Below, one piece after another: positions 52,909-62,639 of a stretch of 64,000 nucleotides of DNA. The position numbers were made by a program, and so were the translations under genes. Within the stretch, counting starts at the first letter, position 1. Every line of letters starts with the position of its first letter. The DNA is from Haemophilus parainfluenzae (GTDB taxonomy: Bacteria > Pseudomonadota > Gammaproteobacteria > Enterobacterales > Pasteurellaceae): contig NZ_QEPQ01000006.1 of the NCBI RefSeq assembly GCF_003252795.1, forward strand, positions 35,838-99,837. Direction: 5' to 3'. Below the pieces are notes generated by a model. It was not told where the DNA came from and ran no database searches. It saw only the letters and a list, made by a program, of their open reading frames with translations.

Positions 52909-53583
52909 TTAAAGAATCTCTAATAACTTCGCAAAGTCGTCAAACACCCAATCAGGATTTGATTCAGCAATTGGGATATTATAGTTGTATCCGTAAGTTA
53001 ATCCCACAACCGGGCAGCCAGCTGAATGCGCAGCGAGAATATCATTTCGAGAGTCACCTACAAACAACACTTGACGAGGCTCTACACCAAATTTACCGCA
53101 TAAATAATACAATGGACCTGGATGTGGTTTAATCGCGGGTAATGATTGTCCACCAAGCATTTCACTGAATAAATGATCGATACCAAATGCTGCCAATACT
53201 GGCTGAACGTGACGAGTGGGTTTATTTGTTACCACGGCCAAGGTATAACCACGAGCCTTTAAGGTTTCCAATGTTTCTTTTACATTTGGATATAAACGAC
53301 TCACATTGCAAAGATTTTCAGCATAATGCACATTAAAACGCTCTTTCACTTGCTCGATTTCAGCCTCAGAGAATGTTTTACCTGTTTGCTCTTCAGTCCA
53401 TTTTAAAGCTCGCGCAATTAATACAGGTGCGCCATTACCGATCCAAGTTAAAACCTGTGCTTCTGATGCAGGTGCAAAACCAAAATCAGCCAATGCAGAA
53501 TTCACGGATAACGCCAAATCCGGCAAGCTATTCACGAGCGTACCATCTAAATCAAAACCGATAACTTTAAATTGAGTCTTCAT
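52909..53583 (-). CDS. gph: Phosphoglycolate phosphatase
   Basis: HAD-family phosphatase that removes 2-phosphoglycolate arising from DNA-end repair. The 224 residues have motif I FDLDGTLVNSLPDLA (nucleophile and acid Asp), motif II VVTNKP, motif III Lys in LPAIKPHPGPLYY and motif IV FVGDSRNDILAA. It follows rpe at 12 bp, the gamma-proteobacterial rpe-gph pair. Confidence 0.95.
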   Translation of the reverse strand: MKTQFKVIGFDLDGTLVNSLPDLALSVNSALADFGFAPASEAQVLTWIGNGAPVLIARALKWTEEQTGKTFSEAEIEQVKERFNVHYAENLCNVSRLYPNVKETLETLKARGYTLAVVTNKPTRHVQPVLAAFGIDHLFSEMLGGQSLPAIKPHPGPLYYLCGKFGVEPRQVLFVGDSRNDILAAHSAGCPVVGLTYGYNYNIPIAESNPDWVFDDFAKLLEIL

Positions 53584-53595
53584 TACTACTACCTT

Positions 53596-54267
53596 TTATT
53601 TTACTGACGCTAATTGCGTACGCATTTGATCAATGATTTGTTTATAATCTGGTTTACCAAAAATCGCTGAGCCTGCCACAAACATATCTGCACCGGCGGC
53701 GGCGATTTCTGCAATATTATCCACTTTTACTCCACCATCAACTTCTAAACGAATATCTAAACCGCTTTCATCAATCAGACGACGTGCCTGTTGTAATTTT
53801 TTCAATGTGGAAGGTAAAAAGGATTGTCCACCAAATCCTGGATTCACGGACATTAACAAAATTACATCCACCTTATCTAATACATAATCCAAATAACTTA
53901 ATGGTGTGGCAGGATTAAACACTAAACCCGCTTTACAGCCATGATCACGAATGAGCTGTAACGAGCGATCAATATGTTCACTGGCTTCAGGATGAAACGT
54001 AATGTAATCCGCACCCGCTTTGGCAAAATCAGGAATAATTCGATCAACCGGTTTCACCATTAAATGCACGTCAATGGGGGCTTTAATGCCATAATCACGC
54101 AAAGCTTTACACACAGCTGGGCCGAAGGTTAAATTCGGCACATAGTGATTATCCATTACATCAAAATGAATCACATCCGCACCAGCATTCAACACGTTTT
54201 GCACATCATCACCAAGACGAGCAAGATCTGCAGAAAGGATAGAAGGGGCGATTAAATAAGGTTTCAT
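53596..54267 (-). CDS. rpe: Ribulose-phosphate 3-epimerase
   Basis: Interconverts ribulose 5-phosphate and xylulose 5-phosphate in the pentose phosphate pathway. The 223-residue TIM-barrel enzyme has [14 protein letters not shown], the metal-binding [16 protein letters not shown] and IDVHLMV, the phosphate loop [12 protein letters not shown] and catalytic Asp in RLEVDGGVK. It is the first gene of rpe-gph, with AGGAGATGACAA before the ATG. Confidence 0.97.
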   Translation of the reverse strand: MKPYLIAPSILSADLARLGDDVQNVLNAGADVIHFDVMDNHYVPNLTFGPAVCKALRDYGIKAPIDVHLMVKPVDRIIPDFAKAGADYITFHPEASEHIDRSLQLIRDHGCKAGLVFNPATPLSYLDYVLDKVDVILLMSVNPGFGGQSFLPSTLKKLQQARRLIDESGLDIRLEVDGGVKVDNIAEIAAAGADMFVAGSAIFGKPDYKQIIDQMRTQLASVK

Positions 54268-54367
54268 TTGTCATCTCCTAAAGGATAAAACTCCTTGTAG
54301 TTTACTACGTTAGGCTTAGTTTTACCTTGATTATTTACAAGTTTTAGCTGAAAACAAAGAAAAAAAT

Positions 54368-54409
54368 AACCGCACTTGATTCAATTACCTCAAAGTGCGG
54401 TTGGTTTTT
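54368..54409. terminator. USS-pair terminator after the nucleotidase gene
   Basis: AACCGCACTT and AAGTGCGGTT form a 10-bp stem. On the minus strand T-rich sequence follows the stem, after the gene ending at 54431. Confidence 0.8.
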
Positions 54410-54430
54410 ATCGTATTTTTAAAAGACCGA

Positions 54431-56095
54431 TTAGTTTAATCCAATGATTTCCCAACGGTTGTGAGATTGACCATCGATTTTGCCTTTCTTCACGTTGGTA
54501 ATGTAATCGATCATCATATTTTGGATAGTACCTTTTTCGCGGCCCATTGCTACTTTAGATTCCCAAAGTACCGGAATTTGTTGTCCTTCCCAAATACCAC
54601 CTTTACCGTTTAATTGAGCGAAACGATATGAGTTCATACCCACTTTTAATTTCATATCATCAGTGACCGGTTTGCCGTCAGCAAGGGTTAAATCAACGAT
54701 TTTGCTACCTTTTGGATTACGTAAGTCAATTTTGTAATTTACGCCACCGAAAATGTCGTAAGTCACATATTTTGATTTTTTACGTTCCGCATTGTAACGG
54801 TATTCGGTATCGCCCGGTTGGATGGTATCGAAGTAGTTCGCAGACCATTCCATATATTCTTTCAATTGTTTACCGGTCATTTCATAAACGGTGACATCGC
54901 CACCTGCATAACGATAGTTAAAGATGATGTCTTTTTTCTTGATATCGCCTTTATCCATACGTGCTTTTTGATGGTCGAAAGAGAAAGTGACTACATCTGC
55001 ACCACTGTAATGTTGTTCAACATCATTAATAAATGAAGATAAACCAGTATCTTTTGAGAATGCAGCAGATACACCGTGTTTAGTCTCTTGAGGTACCATT
55101 TCATTCGCTGTTTGACCGATTACTACGTTGTTTAATTCACGTAATTTCTCGTGATAAGGTTTGTAGATTTCCACAATTTTCTTGTCTGCTTCAAGTGCTT
55201 TAACTGGAACCGTTTTAGATTCTTTCTTCACTAATTTCACTTCTTTTTTATCGTTGATATCAAAAGTTAAATCCACTTCAGATACCACGGTACCGTAACG
55301 GTGTGGTTCAGTGATGAGTGTGTTTTTAATGGTTTCACTTGGTACATCTTTGTGCATGTGGCCTGCAATAACCACATCAATACCATCTACTGCATTGATG
55401 ACATCACGCATACCAGTATCAGGAATATTGTTTTCATTATCGATACCCATGTGGGTCACCGCAATAATCGCATCCACGCCTTTTGCTTTTAATTTCTCAA
55501 CTTGTGTACGTGCTTCTTCTGTCGGAGAAGTAAATTTCATGTCTTTTAAGTTGCCCGTGTCTTCTTCAAATTTTGCTGACATTGGGGTACTTAAACCAAT
55601 AATCCCTAACTTCACGCCATCTTTTTCGATGATGGTTGTCGCATCGATATAACGTTTGTCATTTTTCTTATGATAGAAGTTTGCGGTTAATTTTTTCGCT
55701 TTGATATCTTTTAGGATTTCATCTAATGCTTTCATCCCAAAGTTAAACTCGTGGTTACCCAATACGAAAATATCATAATTCATTTCGTTTAATACTTTTG
55801 GAATTGGGTGATCTTTGTAATATTTTTTATCTTTTGCGAACACATCGATTTGGTTATCTTGGATCGCATCACCAACTTCCACTAACACTACGTTTTTATT
55901 ATTTTTACGCACATCTTTCACATAAGTTGCAATTTGTGCATAAGAACCTGATTTGTCCTCTACATCTGCACCATAGCTCCAAGGTACGATACGACCGTGA
56001 ACATCGGAGGTTCCTAATAATTTAATATTCACTTCTTGTGCCATTGCTGTGCTAACAGCAGAAAGCGCAAATAATGAGCAAAGTAATTTTTTCAT
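54431..56095 (-). CDS. Periplasmic bifunctional metallophosphatase / 5'-nucleotidase (UshA/CpdB-like)
   Basis: A 554-residue exported enzyme with signal peptide LCSLFALSAVSTAMA. The N-terminal metallophosphoesterase domain has LLGTSDVHGRIVPW, GDAIQDNQ, VLGNHEFNFG and IAGHMHKD; the C-terminal 5'-nucleotidase domain has NYRYAGGDVTVYEMTGKQLK. It would hydrolyse nucleotides or cyclic phosphodiesters in the periplasm so that nucleosides can enter by NupC. It is not the longer Haemophilus NadN type. The ATG at 56095 has AAAGGAAATTCT upstream. A perfect CRP site lies about 100 bp upstream. Confidence 0.87.
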   Translation of the reverse strand: MKKLLCSLFALSAVSTAMAQEVNIKLLGTSDVHGRIVPWSYGADVEDKSGSYAQIATYVKDVRKNNKNVVLVEVGDAIQDNQIDVFAKDKKYYKDHPIPKVLNEMNYDIFVLGNHEFNFGMKALDEILKDIKAKKLTANFYHKKNDKRYIDATTIIEKDGVKLGIIGLSTPMSAKFEEDTGNLKDMKFTSPTEEARTQVEKLKAKGVDAIIAVTHMGIDNENNIPDTGMRDVINAVDGIDVVIAGHMHKDVPSETIKNTLITEPHRYGTVVSEVDLTFDINDKKEVKLVKKESKTVPVKALEADKKIVEIYKPYHEKLRELNNVVIGQTANEMVPQETKHGVSAAFSKDTGLSSFINDVEQHYSGADVVTFSFDHQKARMDKGDIKKKDIIFNYRYAGGDVTVYEMTGKQLKEYMEWSANYFDTIQPGDTEYRYNAERKKSKYVTYDIFGGVNYKIDLRNPKGSKIVDLTLADGKPVTDDMKLKVGMNSYRFAQLNGKGGIWEGQQIPVLWESKVAMGREKGTIQNMMIDYITNVKKGKIDGQSHNRWEIIGLN

Positions 56096-56197
56096 AGAAT
56101 TTCCTTTAAAGTTGCACAAAGTGCGGTTAAAAATGCCGGAGAATTATAGCGGTGAATCGATTGCTTACATAATTTTATTTTGAAGAAAAATAAAATT

Positions 56198-56213
56198 TGT
56201 GAGTTTGATCACA
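56198..56213. promoter_or_regulatory. Perfect CRP site upstream of the nucleotidase gene
   Basis: TGTGA-GTTTGA-TCACA, an exact CRP palindrome 103 bp upstream of the ATG at 56095. It fits carbon-source control of nucleotide use. Confidence 0.78.
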
Positions 56214-56227
56214 TTTCATTTGGAGGA

Positions 56228-56557
56228 TTAATGCCCTGTTTGAGAAAACAAGTTAATCACTAAAACGCCACAGATAATCAACGCCATACCAATCAGCCCG
56301 GCGGTATCAATTTTCTGACCAAAAGCGAAATACGCCACAATGGCCGTCAAAACAATGCCAACGCCCGACCAAATGGCGTAAACCAAGCCCACGGAAAGTG
56401 TTCGGAAAACAATGGAGACAAAATAAAACGAAATAGCGTATAGCGTTAATGAGCCAACGGTGGGTAAAAGTTTGGTAAAGCCATCACTGACTTTTAATAA
56501 ATTCGTTGCCACGATTTCAAGGCAAATAGAGATAGCAAGTAATATCCAAGGATTCAT
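56228..56557 (-). CDS. Small multidrug resistance (SMR) transporter, EmrE/QacE-like
   Basis: A 109-residue, four-helix membrane protein of the SMR superfamily. The conserved Glu in TM1 (ISICLEIVATNLLKVSDGF) and the TM3 signature LVYAIWSGVGIVLTAIVAY are present, so drug/cation-proton antiport is likely rather than the guanidinium Gdx type. It is 38 bp after the sulfatase-maturase gene and probably on the same transcript, though its role there is not evident. Confidence 0.87.
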   Translation of the reverse strand: MNPWILLAISICLEIVATNLLKVSDGFTKLLPTVGSLTLYAISFYFVSIVFRTLSVGLVYAIWSGVGIVLTAIVAYFAFGQKIDTAGLIGMALIICGVLVINLFSQTGH

Positions 56558-56595
56558 ATCAATTAAAAAGTAAAATAGAAAGACACCATTCTACC

Positions 56596-57741
56596 TTAAG
56601 CAGCGGATGGATGTAACCGAATTTGACGAGCCATGGCTTGCATATAAGGTGCCGTTTGCTCAAAGAAATAACGGTAAGAGGCACATAAATAATTATGTGG
56701 ATTAGGTTCATTTTCGAGAGAAATAAAACGATGTTTCGTGCAGCCGCCATAACAGAGTTTACGAAACTCGCAACGCCGACAAAGTGCAGTCAATTTTTGT
56801 GATTTTTCTAAACCAAATTGTTGCTGCCTGCTGGAAAGCACAATCTCCGTTAAAGGTTGCTGAGTTAAATTGCCGACCTTATATTCGGGGTACACAAAAT
56901 GGTCGCAAGCATATACATCACCATTGGCTTCCGCCACAAGAGATTGACCGCAAGTGGGTTGATGAACACAAGTTGTAGAAGGATAACCGAGCCATTGTCC
57001 TAGCAAATTATCAAACTGCGACACATAAATTTTTCCCACATCATGAGCATACCATTCATGAAAGACATCCACGAGAAATTGCCCGTAGCCTTCTGATGGT
57101 ACTGAGAAATAGGCTACTGATTGTGTTTGGGCATGACGTTCAACGATAGGAATAAACTGCATATAAGTTGAACCAATCTGTTTGAGTGCTAAATAGGTTT
57201 CTCTTCCTTTTTGCCAGTTTTGATCGTTAATGACGGTTAAGGTGTTAAATTCCACGCCATATTCTTGTAGCAGATTTAACGCTTTCACGACTTTTTCAAA
57301 AGTGGGATTACCATTACCCGAAATACGATAACGGTTATGCACAGCGCTTAAACCGTCAATAGAAAGCCCAATGAGAAAATGATGTTGTTTGAAAAATGCG
57401 GCCCATTGCTGATTAAGAGCAATGCCATTGGTTTGAAAGGCGTTTGTGATCTGTTTGCCTTGGGCAAATTCCTGCTGATATTCAACGGCTTGTCTATAAA
57501 AATCTAAGCCCAAGAGAGTGGGCTCCCCCCCTTGCCAAGCAAATTCAACCACATTACCGGCATGAGATTGGATATAGTTTTTGACATAATGTTTTAAGGT
57601 GTCTTTCGACATAAAAGGCGCATGTTGCCCCAACTGTTCTGATTTTTCCAAATAAAAGCAATATTCACACTGAATGTTACAGTGAAAACTGCTTGGTTTC
57701 GCCATTAAGTGAAAATGAGCTTGTGGTGGAAAAACAGACAT
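56596..57741 (-). CDS. Anaerobic sulfatase-maturating enzyme (radical SAM, SPASM)
   Basis: Oxidises the active-site Cys or Ser of sulfatases to formylglycine without oxygen. The 381 residues have the radical-SAM cluster motif CNIQCEYCFYL, AWQGGEPTLLG, and a C-terminal SPASM region with cysteines in CVHQPTCGQSL, DVYACDHFVYPEYKVG and CRRCEFRKLCYGGC. This is the AtsB/AslB/anSMEcpe pattern. The ATG at 57741 is preferred over the TTG one codon earlier; AAAGGATGG precedes it. It shares an operon with the Cys-type sulfatase at 58389-59834, its evident client. Confidence 0.93.
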   Translation of the reverse strand: MSVFPPQAHFHLMAKPSSFHCNIQCEYCFYLEKSEQLGQHAPFMSKDTLKHYVKNYIQSHAGNVVEFAWQGGEPTLLGLDFYRQAVEYQQEFAQGKQITNAFQTNGIALNQQWAAFFKQHHFLIGLSIDGLSAVHNRYRISGNGNPTFEKVVKALNLLQEYGVEFNTLTVINDQNWQKGRETYLALKQIGSTYMQFIPIVERHAQTQSVAYFSVPSEGYGQFLVDVFHEWYAHDVGKIYVSQFDNLLGQWLGYPSTTCVHQPTCGQSLVAEANGDVYACDHFVYPEYKVGNLTQQPLTEIVLSSRQQQFGLEKSQKLTALCRRCEFRKLCYGGCTKHRFISLENEPNPHNYLCASYRYFFEQTAPYMQAMARQIRLHPSAA

Positions 57742-57762
57742 CAACCATCCTTTGTTACAACA

Positions 57763-58350
57763 TTATTTATGACCTGATATTCGGTCTAATGCGCCATTTT
57801 GTTTGAGTTCTTTTGCAATACGAATCGCGGTTTCAGTTTCACAGCCGGCATATTCTGCAATTTCGCGATATGTCCAATTATAATCAGGAAAATGTTGTTT
57901 GAGAAAATACAAACTATCCATCACGCGATCTAAAGTACGCAAATAGGCACTTTTTGCCAAACGTTCCTCTGCTTCGCGTAATTCATCTGCCAAAATCTGT
58001 AATAAACATTGGCTCATCACCGTATTATGCATGAAAAATTCACTCACTACATTAGGTTTGATGCGAGTAATCTCCGCATCAATTAAGACTTTTGCATTGC
58101 AATGATAATGTTTATCCGCCATCGAAAACAAAGTTCGAAAACCAAAATAATCACCCTTGGAATATAATCGCACTAAGCTTTCCTTGCCATTTTCAAGGGT
58201 ATGAAATAAGCCAACCAAGCCTGCTTGCACATAATAAAATTCATGTGCTGACTCACCTTGTTGATACAAGAAGGATCCTTTCGGTAAGTGATGCAGCTCA
58301 GTAAACTGACAATGTGACAATTCAGTAGGCTTGATTGAGCAATTTTCCAT
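57763..58350 (-). CDS. Crp/Fnr-family transcriptional regulator
   Basis: A 195-residue regulator with an N-terminal cyclic-nucleotide-binding fold (KGSFLYQQGESAHEFYYVQA, YSKGDYFGFRTLFS) and a C-terminal helix-turn-helix (WTYREIAEYAGCETETAIRI). It has two N-terminal Cys (residues 4 and 14) but not the four-Cys arrangement of Fnr, so an Fe-S sensor is unlikely. Lying between the sulfatase and maturase genes, it probably controls this locus. The ATG at 58350 is used as AAGGG is at proper distance. Confidence 0.85.
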   Translation of the reverse strand: MENCSIKPTELSHCQFTELHHLPKGSFLYQQGESAHEFYYVQAGLVGLFHTLENGKESLVRLYSKGDYFGFRTLFSMADKHYHCNAKVLIDAEITRIKPNVVSEFFMHNTVMSQCLLQILADELREAEERLAKSAYLRTLDRVMDSLYFLKQHFPDYNWTYREIAEYAGCETETAIRIAKELKQNGALDRISGHK

Positions 58351-58388
58351 AATCATCCCTTAAAAGTGCGGTCAATTTTTTATTGGTT

Positions 58389-59834
58389 TTACACTTCGTT
58401 TATAATCCGATATACCCAGTTTTCTAATGGATCATTTAAGCGTTTCATTTCTTGACGCATTTCTTCCAGCATCTCTTTTTTGACCGCCTCATATTCTGGC
58501 TTGTAGAACAAATTATGCATTTCAGCCGGATCATTTTTCACATCATAAAGCTCACAAATGTCCGAAGCATTAAACACTAATTTATAGTCTTTACGGTGCC
58601 ACATGCGTTGTTCAAAGTAAACGAAATGCCCTGCTAACTGTGCCAATATCCCTTTACGTTGATTATCTTGATGTTGACGAACGATCGGCAAAATACTTTC
58701 CCCTTCAAAGGCTTGAGGAATAGGTTGATTCGCGAGATCGTAAACTGTCGAGGTTAAATCATGAAGATAGACAAGGTTATCATCTTGTTGATTAACACGA
58801 TTTGAATTTGGGTCTTTGATAATCATCGGAATGTTGTAGGTGGTATCGAACATGAACTCCCCTTTCTCAATCATTCGATGAGCGCCCATCGCATCACCAT
58901 GATCAGCGGTTGCCACAATAAAAGTGCGGTCATAAATACCGTTGTTTTCTAAGAAGGTAAATAGCTCACCAATTGCATCATCAATCAAGGTGATATAACC
59001 CCAGAATTTTGTGATCACTTCTTTCCAATGATCTTCACTCGCTTCCCACATGCCCCACATTTTAGAGATGGTACGATAGTGTCCTGGTTTGCCTTCTAGT
59101 GGCTTGAAGAAGCTTTCATCTAGCACCACATCTTCTTTGCGATACATGGAATAATACGGTTCTGGCACGATACAAGGCGTATGCGGTCCCCAGAAATTAA
59201 TCCATGTGAAGAACGGTTTGTTTTCAGCAAGTGATTCACTAATATAGCTTTTCGCTTCATCAATAATGAAATACGGGATGGTTTGTTCTTTTGTGCCGGA
59301 AAGCAAACCGCACAGCTCTTGCACGCGTAAATGTGGGTTATCCCCGAAATAAGCACGACTCACTTCCGGAATTTCATAGCCTTTTTCATCTAACCATTCT
59401 TTATAACGATTGGAATGTGTCGGCGGTTGGTTGAACACTAAATTTTTATACACACCACTGCCCGGATAACCATAGCCATCAAAGTTATGCCCTTTAATGC
59501 CATAATCTTCCGGCACAGATTTTGTACCCACGTGCCATTTCCCCACAACATAGGTGTTATAACCGTCTAGTTTACCGATATTGGGGGCGGCTTCGCTCAC
59601 TTCACCGGTACCGCCTTTTTCACCATTACGAATGATGCCATGTGTAGATGGCATTAAACCGGTAAAGAGCGAAGTCCGAGCGGGCCCACAAACGGAAGCG
59701 GGCGTAAAAGCATTATTAAAACGTACGCCATCTTTAGCTAGACGGTCAATATTCGGGGTTTTAACGATCTGATGACCATAAGCCCCCAACATATCTTTAC
59801 GCACTTGGTCGAGTAAAATATAGATAATGTTCAT
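58389..59834 (-). CDS. Type I sulfatase, YidJ-like (cysteine type)
   Basis: Hydrolyses sulfate esters with a formylglycine nucleophile. The 481 residues show the metal-binding start MNIIYILLDQVRKDMLGAYG, the modification motif C49-G-P-A-R53 in SVCGPARTSLFTG, VGKWHVG, and the second metal site ATADHGDAMGAH. There is no signal peptide, so it acts in the cytosol after substrate import. It follows a YidK-like symporter as yidJ follows yidK in E. coli, and the maturase is two genes downstream. The substrate is unknown (candidates: sulfated sugars or choline sulfate). Confidence 0.92.
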   Translation of the reverse strand: MNIIYILLDQVRKDMLGAYGHQIVKTPNIDRLAKDGVRFNNAFTPASVCGPARTSLFTGLMPSTHGIIRNGEKGGTGEVSEAAPNIGKLDGYNTYVVGKWHVGTKSVPEDYGIKGHNFDGYGYPGSGVYKNLVFNQPPTHSNRYKEWLDEKGYEIPEVSRAYFGDNPHLRVQELCGLLSGTKEQTIPYFIIDEAKSYISESLAENKPFFTWINFWGPHTPCIVPEPYYSMYRKEDVVLDESFFKPLEGKPGHYRTISKMWGMWEASEDHWKEVITKFWGYITLIDDAIGELFTFLENNGIYDRTFIVATADHGDAMGAHRMIEKGEFMFDTTYNIPMIIKDPNSNRVNQQDDNLVYLHDLTSTVYDLANQPIPQAFEGESILPIVRQHQDNQRKGILAQLAGHFVYFEQRMWHRKDYKLVFNASDICELYDVKNDPAEMHNLFYKPEYEAVKKEMLEEMRQEMKRLNDPLENWVYRIINEV

Positions 59835-59856
59835 ACACAATCCTTATCTATTTTAA

Positions 59857-59877
59857 GGGCGTACGTGATGTACGCCC
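59857..59877 (-). terminator. GC-rich hairpin between symporter and sulfatase genes
   Basis: GGGCGTAC and GTACGCCC form a perfect 8-bp stem with a 5-nt loop. The minus strand after it is TTAAAATAG, so termination is partial at best; it may set the ratio of symporter to sulfatase. Confidence 0.5.
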
Positions 59878-59883
59878 GACTGC

Positions 59884-61596
59884 TTAATGTTGGTTAGAAA
59901 GATGTAATTGATGCTCTGTTTTTTCATTTTTTGGTCTAAAGACAATCAATACGATGAGTTGTAATACCGCATACACTTCCAACACTAACATTGGATTGCC
60001 ATCTGGTGAAGCAATACCAATTGGTGATAGGAATGCATAAAGCGCAATTAAACCAAGGATTAATGAAACAGATGTTACTTTAATATATTTCCAATTGGTT
60101 AAGTCTACATCGCCTTTATTAATGGTATTTTCCACATAAGGTTCACGTTTTAAGAATTGACCTAGAATCAACATGAAAACAACATCAAATACGAATAATC
60201 CGCCCATGACATACACGAAATTGATTTTCACATTGAACACCCAAACAATACTGAAATAAAGTACTACGTGTACAAGTAAAGCAATACGTGCAGCCAAGCC
60301 AGAAACAGTTTTATTAAATAAACCCACAGCAAATAACGCCACGATTGGAATATTCACAAAACCGGCAAAGCGTTTAGTGATTAAGAAAATACCATCTGTA
60401 CCGAACATCAAAAGTGGGCCAATAATCATGGTCACAATCGCCATAATGGTTGAGACTTTTTTCGCATAGACGATCAACTCTTGATCAGTACGTTGTTTTT
60501 TACTGATAGATGGTAATAAGTCTTTACAATAAATGGTCGCTGCAGAGTTTAAGAATGAGTTAAAGGTACTTAAAATTGCACCGAAAAGTGCGGCAATAAA
60601 GAACCCTTGTAATGCAGTCGGCATCACTTTATTGACTAATAATGGATAAGAGGTATCAATTGGATTTAAGCCTTCACCTAAAATATGGAAACTCAATAAA
60701 CCCGGTAAATTAAGAATAATCGGTAATGTGAGTAGGAAAAGCGCTGCAATTAAAATCCCTTTTTGACCTGATGCTAAATCCTTCGCCCCTAAACAACGTT
60801 GTACGATTGCTTGGTTTGTTGTCCAATAGAAGAAGTGAACGACCATAATACCGGTAAAGATTGTTGGCCAAGGGGTAGAGTCGGTTGAACTACCAATAGC
60901 GTTCCATTTTTCAACGTGAGTGGTGGTGATAATATTCAAGCCTTCAGAAATGCTACCATTACCTAAATAAAGCAATGCAAATACAGGCACAAGCAATGCA
61001 CCAATCACTAAGATTACGGCATTGATAGTATCGGAAACTGCCACCGCTTTTAAGCCACCAAAAATTGCATAAATCGCTCCCACTACACCGATAGCAATTA
61101 CGGTATAGACAATTGCTTGAGCGTAGCTTAATCCAAAGATTGTTTCTAGATTGAAGATTTTGTTAAAGGCAATTGCCCCAGTATAAAGTGCGGTCGGAAT
61201 AACAATTAAAAGATAGAAGACCAAGAATAACCCTGACATAATCAAACGAGTTTGACGGTCAAAGCGATTTTCAAAGAATTCAGGAATGGTGGTATAACCG
61301 TTACGCAAATATTTCGGCAACATATAAAGCGCCAAGAAACAAAGCGGAATCACCGTTGGCACAGTCCACGCAATAATAGAAAAGTTGTTTTGATAAGAAA
61401 CGGCATTCACGCCAATCAATTGCTCAGTAGAAAGTGAAGTTAAAACCATTGAGCAACCAATCACAATACCGCTTAATCCTCGTCCCGCTAAGAAATAACC
61501 TTTCGAGGTGGTTAAATCATCGTTTTTCGTCCGTAGCCATGAAATATAGGCTACCAAAACTGTTACGATGAGGAAACTCGAAACCGTTAATAGCAT
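59884..61596 (-). CDS. Sodium:solute symporter, YidK-like, of the sulfatase locus
   Basis: A 570-residue SSS-family transporter with about fourteen hydrophobic segments. The motifs [53 protein letters not shown] and [20 protein letters not shown] follow E. coli YidK, the partner of sulfatase YidJ. It should import the (probably sulfated sugar-like) substrate of the downstream sulfatase. The ATG at 61596 has AAGGAGGAGCGT upstream. It is the first gene of the operon, behind a perfect CRP site. Confidence 0.88.
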   Translation of the reverse strand: MLLTVSSFLIVTVLVAYISWLRTKNDDLTTSKGYFLAGRGLSGIVIGCSMVLTSLSTEQLIGVNAVSYQNNFSIIAWTVPTVIPLCFLALYMLPKYLRNGYTTIPEFFENRFDRQTRLIMSGLFLVFYLLIVIPTALYTGAIAFNKIFNLETIFGLSYAQAIVYTVIAIGVVGAIYAIFGGLKAVAVSDTINAVILVIGALLVPVFALLYLGNGSISEGLNIITTTHVEKWNAIGSSTDSTPWPTIFTGIMVVHFFYWTTNQAIVQRCLGAKDLASGQKGILIAALFLLTLPIILNLPGLLSFHILGEGLNPIDTSYPLLVNKVMPTALQGFFIAALFGAILSTFNSFLNSAATIYCKDLLPSISKKQRTDQELIVYAKKVSTIMAIVTMIIGPLLMFGTDGIFLITKRFAGFVNIPIVALFAVGLFNKTVSGLAARIALLVHVVLYFSIVWVFNVKINFVYVMGGLFVFDVVFMLILGQFLKREPYVENTINKGDVDLTNWKYIKVTSVSLILGLIALYAFLSPIGIASPDGNPMLVLEVYAVLQLIVLIVFRPKNEKTEHQLHLSNQH

Positions 61597-61686
61597 ACGC
61601 TCCTCCTTGTAGAAGCCATTATTAATATCCATTTATAGACTACTGCTAGGTGTATAAAGAGCATATGATAATTGTCATACTGATTG

Positions 61687-61702
61687 TGTGAGAAGGATCA
61701 CA
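61687..61702. promoter_or_regulatory. Perfect CRP site upstream of the sulfatase-locus operon
   Basis: TGTGA-GAAGGA-TCACA, an exact CRP palindrome 91 bp upstream of the symporter ATG and about 110 bp from the divergent TauE/SafE gene. Confidence 0.8.
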
Positions 61703-61734
61703 AAATTAAAATAAAGTCTGTTTTTATAGATAAT

Positions 61735-61750
61735 TATGAGCAAGATCATA
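61735..61750. promoter_or_regulatory. Degenerate CRP/Fnr-like palindrome on the TauE side
   Basis: TATGA-GCAAGA-TCATA is a symmetric palindrome with one change per half-site from the CRP core. It lies 48 bp from site 61687-61702 and 60 bp before the ATG at 61810. It may bind the locus-encoded Crp/Fnr-type regulator instead. Confidence 0.4.
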
Positions 61751-61809
61751 AATTATTTATTTATCCAAAAGAATAATAATGCCGTACTCCCACAAAAAAG
61801 GAGTTTGAA

Positions 61810-62604
61810 ATGAGTTTACAGTTAATTTTTATTTTAATTTTATGTGGTGTGATGACAAATATAATGTCCGCTATTTTTGGCATTGGTGGCGGCGTATTGA
61901 TGGTACCTATTCTCTACACCTTATTCCCACAATTCCCTTTACAAATGATTGCTGCAACATCATTGACGATTGTCATGGGGTCATCCTTTATTAACTTAAT
62001 TTATTTTTACAAACAAAAAGTATCGATTAATTACAAAGCGATGCTCATTTGGTCTGTGGGAATGATTATTGGTGTGCAGCTAGGATTCGAATCCAGTTTT
62101 TATGTACCTGATATTGCCATCATCAGTGTGTTTGTTATCACACTTTCCCTATTAGCAATTCGTACTATTTTTAGTAAAGAAACTGCAATAATTCAGCAAT
62201 CTACAGCGGATGACACGATTAAAGGAATCGGTCTTTCAACTATAGGCGGATTTATTGCTGGCATGACCGGCATTGGAGGTGGCTCAATTATGGCGCCTTT
62301 AATTGGACAATTAAAATCCGTTAAAGCCCATCAAATTGCCCCTTATACCAATGCGATGATGTTTATTGGAGGGTTAGGTAGCCTTTATGGCTATCTTTCA
62401 AAAAGCTCGACTTATCACTTTGGTTGGCAAATTGGTTATGTCAATTTTTCGATTGTGATTATTGTTGTGCTAAGTGCTTTTGTAACCGGATTTTTCTCAA
62501 TGAAAATCCGAGGTAAATTATCACCGCACTTAGTCAAAAAACTATTAGGTATTATTTTATTAGTAATCAGCGCTTATATGTTACTTATCCATTCCATAAA
62601 ATAA
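61810..62604 (+). CDS. TauE/SafE-family sulfite/sulfonate exporter
   Basis: A 264-residue membrane protein with seven to eight segments and the two family repeats: NIMSAIFGIGGGVLMVPILY near the N-terminus and GGFIAGMTGIGGGSIMAPLI in the second half. Members export sulfite, sulfoacetate and other small anions. Divergent from the sulfatase operon and sharing its CRP-type control region, it could remove a sulfur anion released by the sulfatase; this is inference. RBS AAAGGAGTTTGAA. Confidence 0.88.
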   Translation: MSLQLIFILILCGVMTNIMSAIFGIGGGVLMVPILYTLFPQFPLQMIAATSLTIVMGSSFINLIYFYKQKVSINYKAMLIWSVGMIIGVQLGFESSFYVPDIAIISVFVITLSLLAIRTIFSKETAIIQQSTADDTIKGIGLSTIGGFIAGMTGIGGGSIMAPLIGQLKSVKAHQIAPYTNAMMFIGGLGSLYGYLSKSSTYHFGWQIGYVNFSIVIIVVLSAFVTGFFSMKIRGKLSPHLVKKLLGIILLVISAYMLLIHSIK

Positions 62605-62605
62605 A

Positions 62606-62636
62606 AAATGGCAGAGGAAAACCTCCTCTGCCATTT
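62606..62636. terminator. Bidirectional terminator between tauE-like gene and mazG
   Basis: AAATGGCAGAGGA and TCCTCTGCCATTT form a perfect 13-bp stem with a 5-nt loop, between convergent genes. Confidence 0.93.
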
Positions 62637-62639
62637 CGG

